Positions 55,840 to 64,000 of a stretch of DNA of 64,000 nucleotides are shown in pieces; within the stretch, counting starts at the first letter, position 1, and each line of letters begins with the position of its first letter. This stretch comes from Humulus lupulus (Eukaryota > Streptophyta > Magnoliopsida > Rosales > Cannabaceae): NCBI RefSeq assembly GCF_963169125.1, contig NC_084793.1, forward strand, positions 42,589,578 to 42,653,577. The letters are read 5' to 3'. Position numbers and translations under genes: made by a program. The notes below the pieces were generated by a model. It saw only the letters and a program-made list of their open reading frames with translations, was not told where the DNA came from and ran no database searches.

Positions 55840-57260
55840 TGATATCGCCCAATAACTCCTAAGCGGTTGCAGTAATAATCAGGCTATGTCGTATCCACAA
55901 AGAGGTAAAATACAAAATTAAAAGAAAGATTAGTAAATTAAAAATAATAAATTTGGAAAAATGTAAATTTGAGAAAGAATATAAACATTAAATGAATAAA
56001 ATCGAGGAATTAGAATCAGAAAGAAAGTATGGAAGGCATAAGTTTCATTCATGCAAACATATATATATTTTAATAAAATTGATTCATTCTACTCAACTAT
56101 AATTCTACACCATTAATTATAGTTGGAAAATATATATAATAAAGCTCATCTTAAAATATGTTCTTTAATTAAATTATACTAACTTCTAATTTTAAAAATC
56201 TATCATATTATATACTTTACAGTGACAAAATACCAATGGCAGAATGCAGTAAAAAGCATATAATATAACAAATATCCTAAATTAAATTAAAAGCCTAAAT
56301 TACATAAGAAGAGCATGACTAGACTTATGTAAAAGACACTAATAAATTTAGAATAAAAATTAGAAGAAAATAAATTTAATTGTAACAAATATATAGAAAT
56401 GAAGAACAAAATAAAGAATCAATATATTAAAAATATAATGTTAAACATGAACTCCACTCTAGCCTTTCCACAAGAAAATTTAGCCTAAAATAGGCATTGT
56501 TTTCACTCACAAAAATGTAAAAGAAAAATATGAAAAATAAGTGTTTTTCTCTCCAATACTCTCTACTCTCACTTCACAATCTGATTCCTCTTTAACTCCA
56601 TTTGGTCCTCTATTTATAGTGTAAATATGACTCAAAAACGTGTAGAACCGTGTACAAAATAATGGGGAAATGGCTGAAAAATAGGTGCAAAGTGGGGAAA
56701 ATGCTGCTGAGCCGTGGGAGACAAAGACTGACGACAGGGACAGGTGGCGAAATTTGGTTGGCTCGGCAGAGAAAGGCAGCTGATATGTTGGGGCAGTGGG
56801 GAGCATGGCTGGCATCGTGGCGTGCTCCGGTTGGCTCGGGTGGCTGGCGCGTCAGACGGATGGGACGTGGCGTCAGGTGGCAGGCTATCGGCGTCAGGTG
56901 GCAGCTGTGGTGGCTCGGCTCGGCTGGCTCGGCTTGGTAGCTCGGGTGGACGAATGGCAAGCTGCCACGTGGCATCATAGAGGGAGCAGCTGAAACTTGG
57001 GTTTGGAATCCATTTTGGGCCTATTTCTCCTTCAAAAATACCACTTTATCATCATTTTTTCAATTTTAATTCTTTCTTTCTCCTTTCTTTTTCTTTGTGT
57101 CAAAAATATATTTTATTTCCTGAAAATTAAACACAAATTAAATTAAAATTAATATTTTCAAATATAAAATATATGATAATAAATCCATGAAAATATTAAT
57201 TAAAACTTAATTAATTTTACACTTTAAGATTAATAAAATGATATTTTTGAGCACTAATCA
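55840..57260 (-). repeat. 3' LTR of Athila element (about 1421 bp)
   Basis: Plus reading TGATATCGCCC...GCACTAATCA; minus TGATTAGTGC...GGGCGATATCA. Its inner edge touches a polypurine tract (minus GGTTGGGGGTTG, 57261-57272). Minus TATAAATAG at about 56610-56618. A GC-richer block at 56700-56990 includes repeated GGCTCGG/GGCTGGC motifs. The second LTR copy is outside the window, so ends rest on TG/CA plus the junction with Tat. Confidence 0.8.
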
Positions 57261-57272
57261 CAACCCCCAACC

Positions 57273-58513
57273 AGCTTATTGCTAGTCTCTAGCAATTCAA
57301 GCGAAATGATAAATTGATATATTTCTGGTCAAAAATTATAAAAATAACTTAAGTATTAATACAAAATGTTAGTAACAAGTCAACAAGAGTTATCAAAATT
57401 ACTTTGAATAAATCTAGAGTTGTGAGTGTGTGCACCAAACTTGTACCTTCTTACCGCAAACCATAGCACATAAAGCCTTTGAAATTATGCCAAGTAAAAG
57501 TCTCAACTCCATTAACCTCTCATGTAATTGAAGATATTTAAAGTTTAAGGGTTTCACTCATGGAGTTGGAAAAAAAGTAAGCACTCATCAAATGGGTATA
57601 TATTTAGGACGAACTCTTAAATAATTATTGAAACGAAGATAAGGAAATAAACCATTTGGACAACCACCATAAAGAGTACCACAAAACCAGTTTTTCGGGA
57701 TTTTTAAGTTAAATAGACAATCTTTACATTTATTCTAAGAGCCATAAAATAAAACATGAAATTAATAAATACACTTCTTTTTTTTGGACACAAGAGACAA
57801 CATAATTGAAAATGATAGAAATATTGCTCTCGTGTCTTTCTCTTTTTTTTTTTATATATTTTTTTTTTCTTCTTTTTTTTATTTTTCATGAACAACATAA
57901 TAAAAGGCTCTCTAATAAGATTTTTCTATAGAAAATATTATCCCTAAAACATCATCTATTCATACCACAATACCTTGTCCAAATAATTATAACCATTTCT
58001 AAGAATCAATAAAAATTTAAAAGTTGTTTTCTCAAGTCTCACTTCTCACACAAAAGAATGAATTACTTAAACATGGCAAATTTCTAAGCAAATATGTGCT
58101 AACAACCATCTTACCACAACAATTGGCATGTGCATTAGGTAACTCTAGAGAAACTCTTAGTAATACAGATACCAAAAATTGACTCAAAAGTAACATTTTG
58201 CAAAAATAAATAAGTAATTTTTTAAAAAATTTGACCGTGAAAATATTAATATGACAAAAATCAACATGAACGTGCATGAATATGCTCATCACCCCCAACC
58301 AAAATCTGACAGTGTCCTCAATGTCTCAAAAGATAATAAATGTAAAAGAGCAGGGAAAGAGAACACCTAGATAGCGAGCGTCGAGTGACAGAGCGAATAT
58401 TGATTCTCTAAAACATGAAAAGTTGAAAACACAACATGATAATAAAGAAAATAAAATGACAAAAGGGAAAAAAACAGAAAACAAACCTATGTACAAACAA
58501 TTTGGAACACTAC
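57273..58513 (-). other. Athila 3' non-coding region
   Basis: AT-rich, with poly-A/T runs (57780-57890) and a second GGTTGGGGGTGATGAG purine tract near 58288-58302 that may be an internal polypurine tract. No env-like reading frame was recognised. Confidence 0.6.
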
Positions 58514-61501
58514 TCAGACTTGGTAAATCGGTTCCACGAGGGTGACTTCTTCAGGCTGGGTCACCCTCTCTATGTAGTGTTTCAGTCGCTGGCCATTTAC
58601 TTTGAATTCTCTCCCATCAGTTGGGTCTATGATCTCAACAGCACCATTGGGAAAGACAGATTTCACAACATATGGGCCAATCCACCTTGATCTCAGCTTG
58701 CCAGGGTGGATATGCAGACGAGAGTCATAAAGATGCACTCGTTGGTTTGGTTGAAATTCTTTTCTTAGGATCTGCTTGTCATGGGTCACTTTCATTTTAG
58801 CCTTGTAAATCCTAGAGTTATCATAAGCATCGTTCCTTAACTCTTCAATTTCTGACAACTGAAGCTTACGATTGAGTCCTGCCGCCTTGAGATCAAAATT
58901 TAGGCTTTTAACTACCCAATAAGCTTTGTGTTCCAGCTCAACAGGAAGGTGGCAGGCTTTACCATAGACTAGCCTATAAGGAGACATACCAAGTTGAGTT
59001 TTGTAAGCAGTGCGGTATGCCCAGAGAGCATCGAGAAGTCGTGAGGACCAATCTTTGCGGTCATGATTAACCGTTTTTTCTAAGATTTGCTTAATTTCTC
59101 GATTGGCTAACTCAGCTTGGCCATTTGTCTGTGGGTGATAAGGCAATGCAACCTTATGAATTGCACCATATTTTTGCATTAAGGTCTCGAAAGAATAGTT
59201 GCAAAAATGGGTGCCTTGATCACTTATGATAACGCGAGGTGTGCCAAACCTAGATAACACATTTTCCTTTAAGAATTTCACAACAGTTGTGTTATCATTA
59301 TTTCGACAAGGCACAGCTTCCACCCATTTTGAGACATAGTCTATGGCGAGAAGAATGTAAAGGTAGCCAGAAGAAGGTGGAAATGGTCCCATAAAGTCTA
59401 TACCCCAACAATCGAATATTTCTATTACCAGAATTGGGTTTAATGGCATCATATGTCGTCGGGATAGGGCACCTAATTTCTGACACCTTTCACATGATCG
59501 ACATAAATTGTTAGTGTCTTTGAACAAAGTAGGCCAATAAAGACCACACTGTAAGATTTTTGCAGCAGTCTTTTTCATAGAAAAATGACCACCACAAGCT
59601 TCATTATGACAAAAGTTCAGAACACTAAAAATTTCATCATCTGGAATGCAACGTCTCATAATTTGGTCGGGGTAATACTTGAAAAGATATGGGTCATCCC
59701 AATAGAAGTTACGAACCTCGACCAAAAATTTACGTTTATCTTGTGCACTCCATGCAGTTGGAAGTTCGCCAGTCACTAAGTAATTGACGGTATGAGCGTA
59801 CCATGGAAACTTAGTGACCGGGAAGAGATGTTCATCAGGGAAGTCATCTCGAATGGCTGGGCCATCAGCGGAATCAGAAAATTCAAGACGAGATAAGTGG
59901 TCCGCTACCACGTTTTCAACTCCTTTCTTGTCTTTTATGGTCAGATCAAATTCCTGTAACAGAATGATCCACCTAATTAAACGCGCCTTAGCATCCTTTT
60001 TGGAAAGGAGGTATTTTAAGGCGGAATGGTCCGTAAAGACTGTGATAGGTGAACCAATCAGGTAGGAACGAAACTTGTCAAGTGCGAATACTACAGCAAG
60101 TAACTCTTTTTCAGTGGTAGAATAGTTCATTTGAGCACTGTTAAGAGTTCTACTTGCGTAGTAGACAACGAAGGGCTTCCCTTCCCTTCTTTGACCTAAG
60201 ACGACCCCTATAGCATAATTTCTATCATCACACATGATTTCGAACGATAAGTTCCAATCTGGTGGCTGAATGATAGGGACGGAAGTGAGTTTTGCAACGA
60301 GCGTTCGAAAAGATTCCTCACACTCAGGTGTCCAACTGAACACAACATCTTTTGCTAGGAGGTTTGACAAAGGGCGAGCAATTTTTGAAAAATTTTGTAT
60401 GAACCTCCTATAGAATCCTGCATGCCCAAGGAAAGATCGAATGTCTTTAACAGTCTTGGGGGTGGGCAGCTTTGATATGAGTTCAATCTTTGATTGATCA
60501 ACCTCAATTCCTCGTTCCGACACGACATGCCCCAAGACTATGCCTGATGGCACCATGAAATGACACTTTTCCCAGTTGAGTACCAAGCCTTTCTCTTTGC
60601 AACGTTTAAGCACAGACTCTAAATTGAGAAGGCTTGATTCAAAGGAATCTCCAAAGACTGTCAAATCATCCATGAATACTTCCATACATTTCTCGATCAT
60701 ATCACTAAATATGCTCATCTTGCATCGCTGGAAAGTGGCTGGAGCATTACACAAGCCAAATGGCATGCGCCGAAAGGCAAAAGTACCAAAAGGACAAGTG
60801 AATGTGGTCTTATCCTGATCTTCTAAGGCAATCTCGATTTGGTAATACCCTGAATAACCATCGAGAAAACTATAGAAAGGATGACCTGCCACACGTTCCA
60901 ATATTTGATCAATGAATGGAAGTGGAAAATGGTCTTTGCGGGTGGCTGCATTTAACTTTCTATAATCAATGCACATGCGCCACCCAGTTGTGACCTTGGT
61001 AGGAACAAGTTCCCCTTTTTCATTTTGTACCACTGTTACCCCAGATTTCTTAGGAACAACCTGAGTTGGGCTAACCCATTTACTGTCATCAACAGGATAG
61101 ATTATGCCAAAATCCAGAAGTTTCAAGACTTCAGTCTTTACTACTTCCTTCATCGTTGGGTTCAATCTTCTTTAAGGGTCACGACGCGGTATAGCCCCGT
61201 CTTCCAATTGAATGTGATGGGAGCAAATTAAAGGACTAATACCTTTGATGTCAGCTATCGTCCATCCTAATGCATCTCTTTGTTCTTGCAACACATTGAT
61301 GAGTTGGCGCTCTTATGTGGCATTGATCTTGGAGGATATTATGACAGGAAAAGTGTTGTCAGCTCCTAGGAAAACATGCTTAAGACCTTCGGGAAGTTGT
61401 GCCAACTTTGGTTGAGGAGCTTGCTCAATAGATGGTTTTGGTGTCTCTCGATCTTGAGGGAGTTCCTGAAAGATTGGATTCCAAAACATGGTTCTTTTAG
61501 C
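58514..61501 (-). pseudogene. Athila pol: RT, RNase H, integrase
   Basis: An uninterrupted 883-codon stretch (61165-58514) contains RT ([40 protein letters not shown], catalytic FMDDLTVF), RNase H ([30 protein letters not shown]), integrase zinc finger ([28 protein letters not shown]) and core ([48 protein letters not shown]), and the C-terminal domain, ending LVEPIYQV. All catalytic residues look present. Upstream in the same frame TAA stops at 61172-61174 and 61313-61315 cut it from gag/protease. Confidence 0.92.
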
Positions 61502-62644
61502 CTATGACTGTTTGACGATTTCAGGGTTGATGGTAGACTCATCGGGCTCAGAACTTTCTGAAATTTGGAAAAGGTGATTAAAATGATTAGACGTGTATTT
61601 CGATTCGACCTCTTCCGAAATAAGTGTATCGATCAAATAGGATTGGAAACACTCATTGTTGTCAGGTGGTTGTTTGTCGATGTGGAAAACATTCACTTCT
61701 AGAGTCATGTTCCCGAAAGAGATTTTCATGAGACCATTCCTACAGTTAATGAGTGCATTTGCTGTTGCGAGGAAAGGTCTACCGAGAATGATGGGAATTT
61801 TGGACTCTATACTCACTTCAGATTGAGTGTCCAAGATGAGAAAATCAATAGGGTAATAGAATTTTTCAATTTGGATCAGAACGTCTTCTACTATTCCCCG
61901 AGGTTTCTTAACTGATCGATCGGCCAATTGTAGCACCACAGATGTGGGCGTGAGTTCTCCTAGACCTAATTGCAAGTATATTGAATATGGCATGAGATTT
62001 ACACTTGCTCCTAAGTCTAGAAGTGCTTGACCAAATTCCTGTTCCCCAATTTGACATGAGATGGTGGGACAACCAGGATCTTTGTACTTAGGCGGTGTTT
62101 TGCAGTCAATTACCGCGCTAGCTTGTTCTGCCAAGAATGCAGTTTTCTTGACATGATGCTTTCTTTTAACGGTGCATAAATCCTTGATAACCTTGGCATA
62201 AGCCGGCACTTGTTTGATCACATGCAACAAAGGCAAGTTGATCTTCACTTGTGTTAAAAGGTCTAGGATTTCACCTTGATTTTCCAGTACCTTTCCAGTG
62301 GATTTCAAAGCTTGAGGAAAGGGTGCCTTTACTGGAATGCTTATTGGCACATCATTATCTGGAGCGGGCATTGACATACTCGTTGTCTTAGTTAACGGTG
62401 AAACCGTACTTTGACCACTTCGAGTAGTGATGGCATTAACCTCTTTGAAATTTGTATCTGTAGAGGAGGAGGTTTGTGCCATGTGTTGCCCTTTTTGATG
62501 GATTAGAGGTTGAGCGGGAAGTCTCCCATGCTCTTGAATCGCCAAAGTAGTGTTTAGCTTTGTAATTTGGATTTTCATGTCCTTCATTTCCTCTACCATT
62601 TGTGTGAAACAAGCTTTGAGCTCTTGAGTTGAGGCTATCTGAGT
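61502..62644 (-). pseudogene. Athila gag C-terminus and protease
   Basis: Same frame as gag and pol. Includes a coiled-coil-like MVEEMKDMKIQITKLNTTLA, a Ser/Thr/Pro linker, and the aspartic protease with active site LLDLGASVNLMPYSIY (about 61980-62030) plus ILGRPFLATANALINCRNG. The DLG form of the active site is normal for Athila. Ends with TAG at 61502-61504. Confidence 0.88.
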
Positions 62645-63892
62645 TTACGCAAGCATTTGCAAAGTATTCTCAAGAGAATTACTTGACTGCATGTTATTTT
62701 GAGGAGCGTTGCATGATTTTGGTGGTTGTTGCTGCTCAGGTCTCCATTGGCTTCCAGATGCTTGGTTCGAATCCTTCCAGCTGAAATTTGGATGGTTGCG
62801 CCAACCAGGATTGTAAGTGTTTGAGAAAGGGTTATAAGGCTTCTTATAATCCCCTAAAGCATTGCAGTGTTCCTCATTTCCTCCTCTTAGCTCACCAAGA
62901 GTTGGGCACTCTTGCGGTTGATGTTCCGTCCCTCCACAGATGAAGCATGGATCTCGTGTCTCTACCTTTGCAGCCATGTGGATTCCTCTACCTTCTTGAG
63001 ATTTGAAAGCCTCGAATTGTTGTCTTAATGATTCAATTTGGATTTTGATGTTGTCATCTTCCTTCAATTGGTAGATTCCAGTTAAACGTGGCTTGTCCAT
63101 AAGACTCAGTCCATTCCATGTGTAGGATTTTTCAGCAAGATCGTCGAGGTACTCGAAAGCTTCATCGGGATCTTTTTGAAGGAATTCGCCATTGCACATC
63201 ATTTGTACGAATTTTCTTTGTCCGGTTGTGAGACCGTCATAGAAATAGCTGATCAGACGCCAGCTTTCGTATCCATGATGTGGGCATTGATTTATCGAAT
63301 CTCTAAACCTCTCCCAGACCTGATGGAAAGTTTCATGGTCTTTCTGGATGAAGGTAGATATTTGCCTCTTAAGGCTGCTAGTCTTATGGGGCGGGAAATA
63401 TTTGGCAAAGAATGCTTTTGTCATTTCGTCCCATGTTCCGATAGATCTAGGCCTTAAGGAATACAACCAACTTTTTGCTTTGTCTTTGAGTGAGAAAGGA
63501 AAGAATTTCAATCTCACAATGTTGGTGACATCAGCACAGTTGTTGAATGTAGCCACCACCTCTTCGAATTCCCGTATATGCACGTACGAACTCTCATTTT
63601 CCAACCCATGGAAGGTTGGTAAGAGGTTAATCATGCCGGGTTTGAAATCGAAATTTGGCATATTGTTGGGATACATTATGCATGAAGGTGTGGTTGTACG
63701 CGTAGGATGTAAATATTCCTGTAGCGTTCTTGGTTGGACTTCATCTTGATGAGCCATCGTGGGTGGTTCAGGAAGTCTCGGTGAATCGGGAGTGTTTGAA
63801 CGAATGGAAGAAAATGACGAACTAGGAGAGTTTTCTAAAGTTTCTACTTGTTGTCTCACAAATCTCCCTAGTGCGTCTCTGTTTCGTGGCAT
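62645..63892 (-). pseudogene. Athila gag
   Basis: ATG at 63892 (MPRNRDALGRFVRQQVETLE). The core gag domain spans about residues 90-260: FDFKPGMINLLPTFHGLENE, VRLKFFPFSLKDKAKSWLYS, TKAFFAKYFPPHKTSSLKRQ, FRDSINQCPHHGYESWRLIS, YFYDGLTTGQRKFVQMMCNG. A CCHC knuckle CFICGGTEHQPQEC follows at about residue 318. The 415-codon frame ends at a TAA (62645-62647) lying inside the continuous gag-pol frame, so it is a nonsense mutation rather than a natural end. Confidence 0.92.
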
Positions 63893-64000
63893 AAATATTT
63901 TTCAATTTGTAAGTATTATAAGTGCAAGTGTGTAATAATGTAATAAGTATACACCAAAATGTTCCCATGCCAATTGGAAAGGCTGCCAAGATACCACTTT
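63893..64000 (-). other. Athila 5' leader
   Basis: Upstream of the gag ATG, AT-rich. The minus strand shows TGGTATCTTGGCAGCC near the window edge, which only partly resembles a Met-tRNA primer-binding site; the true site and the 5' LTR are presumably further out. Confidence 0.5.

Larger units (their letters stand above)
55840..64000 (-). mobile_element. Ty3/Gypsy Athila-lineage retrotransposon, 5' end beyond window
   Basis: Minus strand: gag, protease, RT, RNase H, integrase, a long non-coding 3' stretch, polypurine tract and a 3' LTR at 55840-57260. Gag wording (MINLLPTFHGLENESSYVHI, FFPFSLKDKAKSWLYSLRP) and pol are typical Athila. The whole gag-pol is one frame from 63892 to 58514, broken only by in-frame stops and without frameshift. 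No env-like ORF is evident. The 5' LTR lies past position 64000. Confidence 0.92.

Noticed and set aside
56507..56993. Frames of around 100 codons on both strands
   Set aside because: They lie in the GC-richer part of the Athila LTR with repeated GGCTCGG-like motifs; no domain.

Overview
The window is nuclear DNA of a flowering plant, almost certainly a eudicot. It has intron-containing plant genes, GT-AG splice sites, AT-rich spacers, Pack-MULEs and layers of plant LTR retrotransposons (Tekay, Athila, Tat, Copia, Cassandra). The species cannot be fixed from the sequence; a rosid is a guess. Only two host genes look intact: an OVATE family transcriptional repressor (15472-16200, +) and ribosomal protein S18 in four exons (20362-21450, -), which has a telo-box and site II style promoter.

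Layout. 1-4547: decayed Tekay-type Ty3/Gypsy chromovirus on +, entering from the left and cut off inside its 3' LTR. 5363-5571: small hAT-like MITE. 8493-14512: Ty1/Copia element with both LTRs, broken by stops and frameshifts. 15472-16200: OFP gene. 17398-19083: inverted-repeat element split by a 651-bp solo LTR. 20362-21600: RPS18 and its promoter. 22306-25232: Pack-MULE with a receptor-kinase fragment and a striking array of 12-bp near-palindromes. 25739-26092: MULE-type MITE. 26364-28276: second Pack-MULE with PPR and S-domain lectin kinase fragments. The last three each have exact 9-bp target duplications.

28685 to the end is a nest of LTR elements. A Tat-lineage Gypsy element on - spans 31184-55839. 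It has gag, protease, RT, RNase H, an archaeal-type second RNase H, integrase and an opposite-strand ORF near its 3' LTR. Inserted into it are a complete Cassandra TRIM carrying 5S rRNA-like sequence (32934-33752), Tekay-family solo LTRs (34732-37493 and 53388-55745), an unrelated solo LTR (39021-41043), a Copia LTR (44478-49183) which itself holds another Tekay-family solo LTR (46321-48791), and an Athila element (55840 to beyond 64000). Most boundaries are fixed by TG...CA ends plus 5-bp target duplications, so insertion order can be read directly.

No prokaryotic features, CRISPR arrays or tRNA genes were seen. The most unusual signals are the palindrome array in the first Pack-MULE, the chimeric second Pack-MULE, a U6-like USE/TATA arrangement in the Copia LTR, an apparent terminal inversion in one solo LTR, and short GC-rich palindrome clusters at a similar place in all four long Tekay-family LTRs. 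All coordinates and translations were read by eye; similarity statements come from motif recognition, not searches.
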